Assembly: GCA_031275795.1 (NCBI GenBank) | Contig: JAISOG010000004.1 | Span: 1 to 49,671 of the forward strand | Direction of reading: 5' to 3' | From: Candidatus Endomicrobiellum incisitermitis | Lineage (GTDB): Bacteria > Elusimicrobiota > Endomicrobiia > Endomicrobiales > Endomicrobiaceae | Length of the DNA: 49,671 nucleotides | Shown: in pieces, positions 10,474 to 18,935 of the stretch | How the letters are laid out: every line of letters begins with the position of its first letter | Position numbering within the stretch: the first letter of the stretch is position 1 | Notes under the pieces: model-generated | Database searches by the model: none | Told to the model about the DNA's origin: nothing | The model's input: the letters and a program-made list of their open reading frames with translations, nothing else | Made by a program: the position numbers and the translations under genes

Positions 10474-10963
10474 CTATTTTTTCCAAAGCGCGTGACATAA
10501 GCTTTTGTTTTTCTTCTTCATTAAATAAGCCAGACAACACTTTTGCCAACACTTTTTCTGATAAATTTATGGACATTTTTCCAAGCTGCTTAGAAATATT
10601 GTCAAATTCTAAACTAGCTTGATGTTTTGCTTCATCTAGAATTGTCTGAGATTGTTGTTTTGCTTCTAAAGTAGCTTTTTGTTTTTCTTCTTCAATAGTA
10701 ATTTTAACAGAAGAAGCTAATTTCTCTGCATTTAGTTTAGCTTCAGATAGTATTTTTCTTTTTTCTTGACTAGCATTATCTAAAGCTGTTTTAGCATTTT
10801 CTGCATCTAGTAAAGATTGTTCTATTTTACGTTTTCTCTGGTCAAGCATTTTTCTTAAAGGAGCAAATAAAAACTTTTTAAGAATAAATACAATGATTAA
10901 GAAATTAGCGAGTTGAAATAAAAACAATTTTGTTTCAAGTCCAAATTTTTGTATTATTTCCAT
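10454..10963 (-). CDS. atpF: F-type ATP synthase subunit b
   Basis: 169 aa: one N-terminal membrane segment (LFLFQLANFLIIVFILKKFLFAPL) and then a long charged coiled coil rich in Ala, Glu, Lys and Gln, the peripheral stalk. Only one b gene is present, so b is expected to form a homodimer. It starts 18 nt after atpE. Confidence 0.94.
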   Translation of the reverse strand: MEIIQKFGLETKLFLFQLANFLIIVFILKKFLFAPLRKMLDQRKRKIEQSLLDAENAKTALDNASQEKRKILSEAKLNAEKLASSVKITIEEEKQKATLEAKQQSQTILDEAKHQASLEFDNISKQLGKMSINLSEKVLAKVLSGLFNEEEKQKLMSRALEKIDEEITN

Positions 10964-10981
10964 TTTTATCTCTTAGTATAA

Positions 10982-11188
<207 letters not shown>

Positions 11189-11202
11189 TTACCAAATAAA
11201 AA

Positions 11203-11928
11203 TTAATGAGACTTATCTGTCATTATATGCATAAATGTCATGGTAAGCATGGCAAATACTATTGCTTGTATAAATGCTACCATGATCTCCAGCCCTATAA
11301 ACGGTAGGGGTAATCCAAACGGACACATTCCGTACATTGTTGCCATAACTTTTTCCCCTGCAAAGATATTTCCAAATAGACGGAAAGAAAAAGATATAAA
11401 TTTTGCAAGCTCGTTTGCAAATTCTAGTATACCTACAAACAAAAATATAGGGAACATTTTTAAACTAAAAAATTTTGTTAAATAACCTTTTATACCAGTA
11501 TGTTTAATGCTTAAGAAATGAGTTGTTACAACAGAAGCAACTGCAAGTGCTAAAGTCAAATTTAAGTCACTTGTTGCAGCTCTTAAAAGAGGTACTCCGT
11601 GCTCTCCAGATGAGAGTGAATGAAATCTTATGGATTCAAAACCTGGAATTTGTGCCACTAAATTTGAGATTAGTATAAACAAAAAAAATGATACCACCCA
11701 AGGATATATAAAAGAAGCTCTGCTGCCAGCAATACTTTCAGCTGTTTCTTTAAAATAATCTATAACAGCTTCGACAACATTTTGAGCACCTTTTGGTTTT
11801 AAAGATATTTTTTTAGTAGCTAATATAACAATTACAATGATGACGATATCTGTAATTAAAGTAGTAATAATTGTGTTTGTTATCGGGAACCCAGCTATAA
11901 AAAATAACACATCAGGACTAATTTGCAT
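11203..11928 (-). CDS. atpB: F-type ATP synthase subunit a
   Basis: 241 aa, polytopic. It carries the key Arg in the ion-channel helix (FISFSFRLFGNIFAGE) and the conserved Asn/Gln helix near the C-terminus (GLEIMVAFIQAIVFAMLTMTF). It forms the proton half-channels against the c-ring. It is the first atp gene and lies only 27 nt after the O-antigen-ligase-like gene. No atpI is seen upstream. Confidence 0.95.
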   Translation of the reverse strand: MQISPDVLFFIAGFPITNTIITTLITDIVIIVIVILATKKISLKPKGAQNVVEAVIDYFKETAESIAGSRASFIYPWVVSFFLFILISNLVAQIPGFESIRFHSLSSGEHGVPLLRAATSDLNLTLALAVASVVTTHFLSIKHTGIKGYLTKFFSLKMFPIFLFVGILEFANELAKFISFSFRLFGNIFAGEKVMATMYGMCPFGLPLPFIGLEIMVAFIQAIVFAMLTMTFMHIMTDKSH

Positions 11929-11955
11929 CTTTATAAATACCTCTACAACTGTTTT

Positions 11956-14067
11956 TTAGTTATTTGGTTTGTCGAGTTTATCTAAAGCAAGTTTAGCACT
12001 TAAATTAGAAGAATTCAAGTCTAAAGCTTTTTTATAAGCTTCTTTAGCATCTATAGGTTTACCCATATGAGTGTATAGTTTCCCAAGGTGCATATATGTT
12101 TGAGAGTATTCTGCTTTACGTCTTTGAGACCAATCTTCTACCCAAAAATTGTGTGGAGGATTTTGTAAGTTTTGTGGGTATTCTAAATGCGCTTTTAAAA
12201 TTTTTTCAGCCTCACCAAAGTTACCCGTTTTTACATATAGGCCAGCAAGGGCATAATAAGTTAGTGGGTATATTGGATCTATTTCAATATATTGTTTATA
12301 GTATTTTACAGCATTATAAAAAGCGTTAAGAACTTCCTTTTGTTGAGATTCTATAATATTTTTGGATTTTCCCTTAGATATATAATCGTTTATAAGATAC
12401 ATATGCGAAGATATTTGCTTTTCATACATTGCACCTGCAATATACTTTGACTGCACATAATTTGGAGCAATAGTCCATAGATCTTTAAAAGTTTGTTCTG
12501 CTTTTAATGGGTCGCCTGCTTTCCATCTTTCAATATAAGCGCTTGCTTTAAAATACAAAGACATTGCAAATGATCGGTTATGCTTATGTACTTTATCAAA
12601 TGTAGCTATAGCATCTCCAAAGTTTAAAGATTTTGAAAAACCTATAGCTCTAACGTGTAGATAATCTGCAATAAAAAACCTAAATGTAAAGACTATAGCT
12701 ATTGAAAACATAATTACAACAATTATTTGCAGTAAAATTTTTACTGGTTTTTTTAGAACATTTACATTATCAAAATTAATTTTTTCATTTAAAGTTTTAA
12801 TTCTTACAGCGATAACCAAAGTTAACCCTATTAATAGCCATAGCATAACTCCAGAAGAAACAAATCTTAAAGATACACATAAACTATCATGTACAAGTTG
12901 CGCTGCAAACGCAGAAGTTACACCTAATTGAAGGTATAAAATAGGTAGCTTTTTAGTACTTTTATTTGAACGTAAAAATGCTATATTTTTATAACCAACA
13001 ACAAGAATTAAAATTATAAAGGTTAAAAATATTGATATACCTACTATTCCCTCTTCATACCAAACTTCTAAATATTCATTTTCTGGATGGTCACTTTCTG
13101 TATTGTGTTTGTCTTCAATAAAAAATATTTGAGGTCTTCTCCAAGAAGGGTAAGTTAAGTAAAAAGTGCCTATACCAGTACCTAAAAAAGGATGTGTATT
13201 TATCATTTCCCATGTAGAAAGCCAAGTAAAAACTCTAAAAGAAGCACTGTCTGTTCTTTCTAAAGTTTTTCGGTATGTACCAAAACCAACAATTGATAAG
13301 ACAATAAGTAAACAAATAGAACTAATTATAATAGTTTTTTTATTTAATTTATGACGCAAAAATATAAGAGTATATATCACTGAAAATACACAAAGGCCTG
13401 TCGCAAAGCCAATCCAAGCACCTTTAGAACCTGTATTATAAGTACACAACAGAATTGCTAGCCATAAAAAAAATAAAAAAACATTTTTTTTATAAATACA
13501 CAACGCAAGCACTATAGGATTCATAACAATTAAAAAATCACCAAAAAAGTTTGGGTTACCAAAAGTAGACATAATTCTATTGCCAAAGGCTCGTTTCCAC
13601 GTAAATGGGTCAAAGCCTGTTATAACATAATAGTCCAATATTTGAGCTATACCATAAGAACACACTATAATAGTTGCTGCTAAAAGCCAATTTTTTAATA
13701 TTAAAATTTTTTTATCATCGTTAAATTGATCTATTAAAACAAAAACAATGCCAGAGTATATAAACCTTTTAGTAAAATCATTTAAACTTGCAAGCTTAAA
13801 TGGCGAACAGACAAGCGAAAATATTCCAGAACACAAAAATAAAATCAACGGGAATATATAAATAAAATTTTTCTTTAAGAGTGACAAATTACCTTCTTCT
13901 AATTTTAGAAGAATCCAAGACATAATAATAAAAAGTCCGCCAACATGGAAAATAGTAATTTTTATTTGGGCAGAATCATAAGTGCCAAGATAAAAAGATA
14001 TAGCTATAAAAAAATATAATGCTGCAGTACCATATAAAACTATGTTTTCTAGTTTAGTTTTTAACAT
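11956..14067 (-). CDS. O-antigen ligase/polymerase-like membrane protein with C-terminal TPRs
   Basis: 703 aa. About 12 hydrophobic segments occupy residues 10-470. A periplasmic loop carries the Wzy_C/ligase-type signature (THPFLGTGIGTFYLTYPSWRR, then SDHPENEYLEVWYEEGIVGI). After the last membrane segment come TPR-like helices (NFGEAEKILKAHLEYPQN; AEYSQTYMHLGKLYTHMGKPIDAKEAYKKALDLN). The family transfers or polymerises lipid-linked glycans, or glycosylates proteins, at the periplasmic face. Ligase, polymerase and oligosaccharyltransferase cannot be told apart here. It is the first gene after a good promoter and is followed 27 nt later by atpB, so it probably heads the atp transcript. Confidence 0.83.
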   Translation of the reverse strand: MLKTKLENIVLYGTAALYFFIAISFYLGTYDSAQIKITIFHVGGLFIIMSWILLKLEEGNLSLLKKNFIYIFPLILFLCSGIFSLVCSPFKLASLNDFTKRFIYSGIVFVLIDQFNDDKKILILKNWLLAATIIVCSYGIAQILDYYVITGFDPFTWKRAFGNRIMSTFGNPNFFGDFLIVMNPIVLALCIYKKNVFLFFLWLAILLCTYNTGSKGAWIGFATGLCVFSVIYTLIFLRHKLNKKTIIISSICLLIVLSIVGFGTYRKTLERTDSASFRVFTWLSTWEMINTHPFLGTGIGTFYLTYPSWRRPQIFFIEDKHNTESDHPENEYLEVWYEEGIVGISIFLTFIILILVVGYKNIAFLRSNKSTKKLPILYLQLGVTSAFAAQLVHDSLCVSLRFVSSGVMLWLLIGLTLVIAVRIKTLNEKINFDNVNVLKKPVKILLQIIVVIMFSIAIVFTFRFFIADYLHVRAIGFSKSLNFGDAIATFDKVHKHNRSFAMSLYFKASAYIERWKAGDPLKAEQTFKDLWTIAPNYVQSKYIAGAMYEKQISSHMYLINDYISKGKSKNIIESQQKEVLNAFYNAVKYYKQYIEIDPIYPLTYYALAGLYVKTGNFGEAEKILKAHLEYPQNLQNPPHNFWVEDWSQRRKAEYSQTYMHLGKLYTHMGKPIDAKEAYKKALDLNSSNLSAKLALDKLDKPNN

Positions 14068-14106
14068 AATTATAAATAACCTTTTAAATTTATTTTTAGA
14101 CGATAA

Positions 14107-14135
14107 ATTATACTTAAAAAGATGTTGTTAATCAA
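14107..14135 (-). promoter_or_regulatory. Sigma70-type promoter for the O-antigen-ligase/atp operon
   Basis: On the minus strand TTGATT (14130-14135), a 17-bp spacer and a perfect TATAAT (14107-14112) end about 40 nt upstream of the ATG at 14067. It is the best promoter match in the leftward gene run and probably drives the ligase-like gene, atpBEFHAGDC, yebC and ruvC. Confidence 0.72.
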
Positions 14136-14149
14136 GTTTTACAATATTT

Positions 14150-15502
14150 TTATAAATCTTTGTAAAATACTGCACTATCTCTTCCATTATTTTTTGCTTT
14201 ATATAATGCAACATCAGCAGTGTTAATTATTGCGTTTAGTTCTAAGTTATCTTTTGAATTGCAACTTATCCCAATACTTGCTGTAACGTTAAACTTTTCA
14301 TTATTTTCTTCAAAGAAATTATCTTTTAAAGATTTATTAATCTTATTTGCCATAAGTAAAATTTCCTTTTCAGTTAAATTGGGGACAAATATTATAAACT
14401 CATCACCTCCATATCTACCAACCAAACTATCATCTCCTACACAAGACAAAATAACTTTAGTAATTTCTATTAGAACTTTATCACCGATTAAATGACCATA
14501 TTTATCGTTTACATTTTTGAAGTTGTCTAAATCAACCATCAAAATATAAAAACTATCTTCATAGTATTTATTTCTTTGAATTTCAGATTTTAACTTCTCT
14601 ATAAAATAAGATCTTAATAGTAGACCAGTTAAAAAATCAATTCTTGATTTTTGTCTTATATCGTTAAAGATATTTGTTCTTTTTAAGCCTAAAGCAAAGT
14701 GAGAAGCAAAAATAGAGCCATCTTTTATATATCTTGCCTCTAAATCTTTTTTTATAACAATAAACATACAACCTAATACGTTACTTTCAATAAGCATTGG
14801 GAAATATAAAATGCTAAAGTACTGTTTATTAAATTCTTTGTTATCTATAGCATAACAGATAGTTTCATTATTAGTTAATTTAATGGATTCTATAAAAGAA
14901 GCTAAATCATTGCCTTGTAAAATGCCAAAAGCAGATAGTTTTTTCCATCCAGGTGAAACTTTTTCTAATATAGCTCCACCAAAAACCCCATAGTCTTGAC
15001 TAAAAAAGTCTAAAATTAAATTTACATATTCTTGTTTTGATGTAATTGTAGATAATTTAGCATCTAAAGCGTATAATTTAGATAATCTTTGCATGTCTTC
15101 TTCATATTCTTTTTTTGTTTTTATAGATTGTTGATATTCTATAAACACTTCTCTATATTGATTTTTTAATGCAGATCCTTTTGTGATTAAGTTTGTTTTT
15201 AATTTTTTTAATTTCATATTTACATAATATGGAAATGGTATCAAAGAAATAAAAATTAAGCACATAAAAAACGACATGAAAGAAAAATCTCTTGTAATAA
15301 ACATAAAGATACAACATGCAAGGATTGAAGAAAAAATAATAGAACTTGTAAAGTATAATGAATAATAAAAGCCCACTAAAACCATAAAGCTTATCCATAT
15401 AATGGCACCACCAGAAGATGGTACTGCAAAATACAAACATACTCCTATAAGGAGTATATATATTAATTTTAGTATTCTTTTATCAATCGTTATATTTTTC
15501 AA
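14150..15502 (-). CDS. Membrane GGDEF protein (diguanylate cyclase) without I-site
   Basis: 450 aa. The N-terminal 100 residues form several membrane segments. A coiled linker (KTKKEYEEDMQRLSKLYALDAK) leads to a GAF-like region (about 150-275) and a C-terminal GGDEF domain with RIDFLTGLLLRSYF, MVDLDNFKNVNDKYGH and an intact GRYGGDEF. The residues where an RxxD inhibitory site would sit read GDDS, so product inhibition is probably absent. The start is TTG at 15502, with AGGAAG 8 nt upstream and a 20-nt overlap with the preceding GGDEF gene. Predicted to make c-di-GMP from two GTP at the inner membrane; signal unknown. Confidence 0.87.
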   Translation of the reverse strand: MKNITIDKRILKLIYILLIGVCLYFAVPSSGGAIIWISFMVLVGFYYSLYFTSSIIFSSILACCIFMFITRDFSFMSFFMCLIFISLIPFPYYVNMKLKKLKTNLITKGSALKNQYREVFIEYQQSIKTKKEYEEDMQRLSKLYALDAKLSTITSKQEYVNLILDFFSQDYGVFGGAILEKVSPGWKKLSAFGILQGNDLASFIESIKLTNNETICYAIDNKEFNKQYFSILYFPMLIESNVLGCMFIVIKKDLEARYIKDGSIFASHFALGLKRTNIFNDIRQKSRIDFLTGLLLRSYFIEKLKSEIQRNKYYEDSFYILMVDLDNFKNVNDKYGHLIGDKVLIEITKVILSCVGDDSLVGRYGGDEFIIFVPNLTEKEILLMANKINKSLKDNFFEENNEKFNVTASIGISCNSKDNLELNAIINTADVALYKAKNNGRDSAVFYKDL

Positions 15503-16883
15503 TTCTATTTCTTCCTAACTTTTTTGCTTTATAAAGAGCTTTATCAGAATTCTCCATAAACTCTTCAATGTTTAACTTAAGGTTTTGTTTAGTTAATGAT
15601 ACAAAACCAAAACTTGCAGTTATGTTTATACTAACAGGGGAAAATTTTTCTAACGGTAAGTAGAATTTTGTTTTTTCTATAGACAACCTTACTTTTTCTA
15701 GTATTTTCAAAGCGTCATCAGTATTAGTATGTATCATTATAAAGGAAAATTCATCACCACCATATCTAGCAATAATATCTGTTTCTCTAAATATTGAACG
15801 TAAAATTGATACAAGTTGTCGTAAAACTGAGTCTGCTGCTATATGTCCATAGCTGTCGTTAATACTTTTAAAAAAATCTATATCTAAAATACCAAGCGTT
15901 AAAGGTACTTTGCTTATTTTTGCTCTGTTTAATTCTTCGTTAAGCCGCTCTTTAAAAAAACCGTGTCTATAACATCCTGTAATGTCATCAGTAATAGCAA
16001 GAGTTTTAAGTTTTTCGTATAAGTAATAATTGTCAATTATTTTGCTTATGCTTAGCGAAAATAGAGATAACTTTTCTACATCTTCATTATAAAAAAAATT
16101 GTTTATATATGAAAACCCTTCTATAGTTCCCCAAAACATACCATTAACTTCTACCCTAACAGCTAGTATAGACTTTTTTTTACTGTTTTTTATATTAAAG
16201 CGTTTGTCCTTAGCTAAATCATTTACTATTAAAGCGGTATTTTCCTTTATTATATAATTTGCAAAAGCGTCATCTTCTTTATATTTTTGTAGTTTCCAAC
16301 TTCCTTTGCCCATAAAATTAGTAGCTGTATCTTTAATCTTTAAAAATAAGTCATTTTCATTAGAAAATACCTGGAAAGATTGTATAATATTACCAAGATT
16401 AACAAAATTTTCAATTCTTTTGGACAGTTTTTCTATTTCTAAATTGTTTTTTAAAATTTCGGTTTTTTTTAACATTATATCAAGTAAAACATTATTGTTT
16501 TCAGCTAGCAACTTATTTTCAATTTTTTTATACCTATTTTGATACATTTCAAAAATTATATATAACAATATAAGTGCTATACATTCAAGAGAAACTAACC
16601 TAGATTGAAAACGAATAAGTATGGGAGATTCTCCTGAGTTAATAACAAGGATCGTGGTATCTATAAATGCCACAATCACAGCTAAGCAAGTTATGGCGCT
16701 AGCATAATTACTTTTAAAAAAATAACATAAAGCTATTATTGGTAGTGTTATTATAGGAAAATTTAAAAGGATATTATTAGGTAAAATTAACGCCCAAACA
16801 ATAAAGAATACTCCCAAAAGAATAGGTAAGCACACTTTCAATATATATTTAATCTTAGAATTTTTTAAAGAATCATTTTCCAT
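15483..16883 (-). CDS. Membrane GGDEF protein (diguanylate cyclase) with RxxD I-site
   Basis: About 466 aa from the ATG at 16883 (the frame extends to a TTG at 16919; neither has a strong Shine-Dalgarno). Roughly five membrane segments (YILKVCLPILLGVFFIVWAL onward), a coiled coil, a GAF-like domain (KDTATNFMGKGSWKL...GTIEGF) and a complete GGDEF domain follow: DDITGCYRHGFFKERL, ILDIDFFKSINDSYGH, RETDIIARYGGDEFSF. RETD five residues before GGDEF is the canonical inhibitory site. It overlaps the SpoVG-like gene upstream and the second GGDEF gene downstream, so the three are probably translated together. Confidence 0.87.
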   Translation of the reverse strand: MENDSLKNSKIKYILKVCLPILLGVFFIVWALILPNNILLNFPIITLPIIALCYFFKSNYASAITCLAVIVAFIDTTILVINSGESPILIRFQSRLVSLECIALILLYIIFEMYQNRYKKIENKLLAENNNVLLDIMLKKTEILKNNLEIEKLSKRIENFVNLGNIIQSFQVFSNENDLFLKIKDTATNFMGKGSWKLQKYKEDDAFANYIIKENTALIVNDLAKDKRFNIKNSKKKSILAVRVEVNGMFWGTIEGFSYINNFFYNEDVEKLSLFSLSISKIIDNYYLYEKLKTLAITDDITGCYRHGFFKERLNEELNRAKISKVPLTLGILDIDFFKSINDSYGHIAADSVLRQLVSILRSIFRETDIIARYGGDEFSFIMIHTNTDDALKILEKVRLSIEKTKFYLPLEKFSPVSINITASFGFVSLTKQNLKLNIEEFMENSDKALYKAKKLGRNRIEKYND

Positions 16884-17409
16884 GGCTTTTAGTATAGTCA
16901 ACAATAAGTTTTGTTTCAACTTCTTTTTGTAAACTTTTATTTATAAATTTAAAATTTTTAACCCACTTGTTGTTAATTTTAGTGCTGGGCCAAGCTATCC
17001 ATAAGCCACTTTTGCCTTGCATTATACGACACTCTACCTCAATTTCATTATCGAAAACTACAGAAGCAAAAGCTCTAACAGTAGTATTATTTTTTAATTT
17101 ATATAACTTGTTGATATTAAAGGATATACTTTCAGTATTGCTAAAAACTTTGTTTTCTAGTAAAGACTCTTTTAGATATGCTTTAAAATCTCTTTTTAAT
17201 ACTAAAATCTGTTTGTATTGTTTGTTTTTTGATTTGTATATTGGGAAATTTAATTCATTATCTTGTAGCTCTATATTTAAAATTTGGATACTATTGTTTA
17301 AAGTTATATTAAATTTGCTGTCTTTGGTCGAAATTTCAGTAATTTTCAAACTAGCAAATGCACAATCAAAAAAGATTGTAATAATAAGAAAAAGTGGAAA
17401 AAACCTCAT
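16873..17409 (-). CDS. Secreted protein with two SpoVG-like domains
   Basis: 178 aa. Residues 1-19 form a Sec signal peptide (FFPLFLIITIFFDCAFA). Residues about 94-172 align well with the SpoVG fold: VRAFASVVFDNEIEVECRIM, GKSGLWIAWPS, then the Lys/Asn-rich turn and the terminal helix EVETKLIVDY. Residues about 22-85 look like a degenerate first copy (LKITEI, FNITLNNSIQILNIEL, NELNFPIYKSK, DFKAYLKESLL). Known SpoVG proteins are cytoplasmic nucleic-acid-binding regulators, so a signal peptide is odd. It begins 2 nt after the CpXC gene and overlaps the diguanylate cyclase gene. Function unknown. Confidence 0.75.
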   Translation of the reverse strand: MRFFPLFLIITIFFDCAFASLKITEISTKDSKFNITLNNSIQILNIELQDNELNFPIYKSKNKQYKQILVLKRDFKAYLKESLLENKVFSNTESISFNINKLYKLKNNTTVRAFASVVFDNEIEVECRIMQGKSGLWIAWPSTKINNKWVKNFKFINKSLQKEVETKLIVDYTKSHGK

Positions 17410-17411
17410 GT

Positions 17412-18065
17412 TTACTTGATAACCTTGGCTATTTCTGTAAACATGTTTTTATGCTTTGATATTTTTTTAAAAAAATTAACATAATGTTCAAGATTTGGAT
17501 TATGTTTTATTAGCCCTTCTAAACCTAAAATTAAAGATTTTTCACTGAAATCGTGACTGTTTTTACAAAAAGGCATAAGTTTTGGTATAGCTAACTTTCT
17601 AGCAATACTTGGAGCTATTTTTACAATATTTAGCTTAAGATTGGTAGCTAAATGTGTTAAAACAGCTTCCTCATCTCCTATATCCTGCTCTCTTCTAAGT
17701 AACGAAACCAAATCTTCTATACCAAACAATAATATTGGTTCATAAGTAATTTTATCTTTATCATTAAAATTTTCCAAAGCTAGTTTAAATTCTTTTTTCA
17801 TTTTAGACATGCATTGTGTTGCTTGATCTTGAAAACTTAGAGGATATACAAAAGATATAAGCTCATTTTGACTGTCGTGATAGAGAATAAAACATTCAGC
17901 ATAAAACATTTGCCCACACTCTGGGCATGTGACAAGGTTTATTTCTCCAGCAATTAAAGCTTCTTTGAGTTCATAGTTATCAGAAACACTTATTGCTGAA
18001 ACTAATTGTGCTTGGAAAGTATGCCCTTTAGGACATTTAATCTCTTCTAAATTTGAAATTGTCAT
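17412..18065 (-). CDS. CpXC domain protein
   Basis: 217 aa. The N-terminal about 75 residues match the CpXC domain: CPKGHTFQAQLVSAISVSDN, ELKEALIAGEINLVTCPECG and FILYHDSQNELISFVYP. The second zinc-knuckle-like motif is intact (CPECG), but the first is CPKG, lacking its second Cys. The C-terminal about 140 residues are helical and unassigned. The biochemical role of the domain is not known to me. It is the first gene of the tight CpXC/SpoVG-like/GGDEF/GGDEF run, with a TATAAT about 17 nt upstream of its ATG. Confidence 0.78.
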   Translation of the reverse strand: MTISNLEEIKCPKGHTFQAQLVSAISVSDNYELKEALIAGEINLVTCPECGQMFYAECFILYHDSQNELISFVYPLSFQDQATQCMSKMKKEFKLALENFNDKDKITYEPILLFGIEDLVSLLRREQDIGDEEAVLTHLATNLKLNIVKIAPSIARKLAIPKLMPFCKNSHDFSEKSLILGLEGLIKHNPNLEHYVNFFKKISKHKNMFTEIAKVIK

Positions 18066-18081
18066 TTTTTTATTTTATCAA

Positions 18082-18087
18082 ATTATA
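18082..18087 (-). promoter_or_regulatory. Candidate -10 box of the CpXC/SpoVG-like/GGDEF run
   Basis: A perfect TATAAT on the minus strand, 17 nt upstream of the CpXC start. No good -35 hexamer is found at 16-18 bp. The 126-nt gap 18066-18191 holds no gene, and I see no clear terminator for the toxin-antitoxin pair. Confidence 0.35.
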
Positions 18088-18191
18088 CAAAAACTTAGCA
18101 ATAATTAGAGTTATTTTACTTTCTTTACTTACGTCTGGCTTTGATCATTAAGGTTTTATAGAATTGACAAGTCAGTAAGCTTTAATAGCAC

Positions 18192-18509
18192 TTATTGGTT
18201 ACCATTATAAATAACTATATATTGTTTTCTAATTTCTTTTTGAAAACTAATTGGCAAATTATCAAAAACTGACACATCAATCATAAATGGTATATTACTA
18301 TTTCTCAAAGTTTCTTTAAATTGTTCTATGTTATGTTCTTTTTGCCCAAATTCTTTAATCGTTAAATCTAGATCACTAGATTCGTATACATTTTTTATAT
18401 CGTATCCTACTCTGCTACCATATGCCCAAACAATAGAATTCGGATACATTTTTTTTATTATTGAAACAAGTTCATCTAAATATTTTCTTTTGATAAAAAT
18501 ATCAACCAT
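18192..18509 (-). CDS. MntA-type minimal nucleotidyltransferase antitoxin
   Basis: 105 aa. A minimal polymerase-beta-fold nucleotidyltransferase: AYGSR at residues 29-33, the metal-binding DLDL pair and a third acidic residue in MIDVSVFD. The GS-to-DxD spacing is 13 residues, not the usual 10, a small insertion. In characterised type VII systems MntA adds AMP to a Tyr of the HEPN toxin HepT and neutralises it. The start overlaps the HEPN gene by 8 nt, as expected for a coupled pair. Confidence 0.82.
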   Translation of the reverse strand: MVDIFIKRKYLDELVSIIKKMYPNSIVWAYGSRVGYDIKNVYESSDLDLTIKEFGQKEHNIEQFKETLRNSNIPFMIDVSVFDNLPISFQKEIRKQYIVIYNGNQ

Positions 18510-18918
18510 TTTCGATCATTCCCTTTAATTTTTTTACATCTTCTAAAAAATCTTCAATCAAATTTAACGTTTCTTGTGCAAATTTTTGTCCATAATCATG
18601 AGCAGTATTGTTTCTATTGTCTCTATATTTAAACCATCTGGTAGCATCGTTTTCTGTTAATAAGTTGTACAGTGCAGCTTGGCGAAATAAATCTTTAAAA
18701 TTTAAAGTATTTACTGCTTTTTTTGTTGCAAAGTAAGGAGTAATTTTTTTTCTTAAAAGTTTACCGCTTTGTTCTAAAGCCATTTCAAAAGATTTAACAA
18801 GAGAGTTACGGTACATTTCAAATTCTATAGAGTTTTCTTTACTCTTTTTTAAGTACTCATAAGATTTTTCAAGTGTCAATATACACTGTTTTAAAAAATC
18901 AGTATTAATTTCGCTCAT
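18502..18918 (-). CDS. HepT-type HEPN toxin (HI0074 family)
   Basis: 138 aa, all-helical HEPN protein. The motif RNNTAHDY matches R-x4-H-x-Y, the RNase active site plus the Tyr modified by the partner nucleotidyltransferase in type VII systems. YRNSLVKSFEMALEQSGKLLRK and FRQAALYNLL are typical of the HI0074 substrate-binding family. It starts 17 nt after the lipoate ligase-like gene, so the pair rides at the tail of the miaB operon. Both genes look intact. Confidence 0.82.
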   Translation of the reverse strand: MSEINTDFLKQCILTLEKSYEYLKKSKENSIEFEMYRNSLVKSFEMALEQSGKLLRKKITPYFATKKAVNTLNFKDLFRQAALYNLLTENDATRWFKYRDNRNNTAHDYGQKFAQETLNLIEDFLEDVKKLKGMIENG

Positions 18919-18935
18919 TATTAACTCCTAAACAT

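Noticed and set aside
18160-18190. TTGACA on the plus strand between the toxin-antitoxin pair and the CpXC gene
   Set aside because: No -10 at the right spacing and no plus-strand gene downstream.
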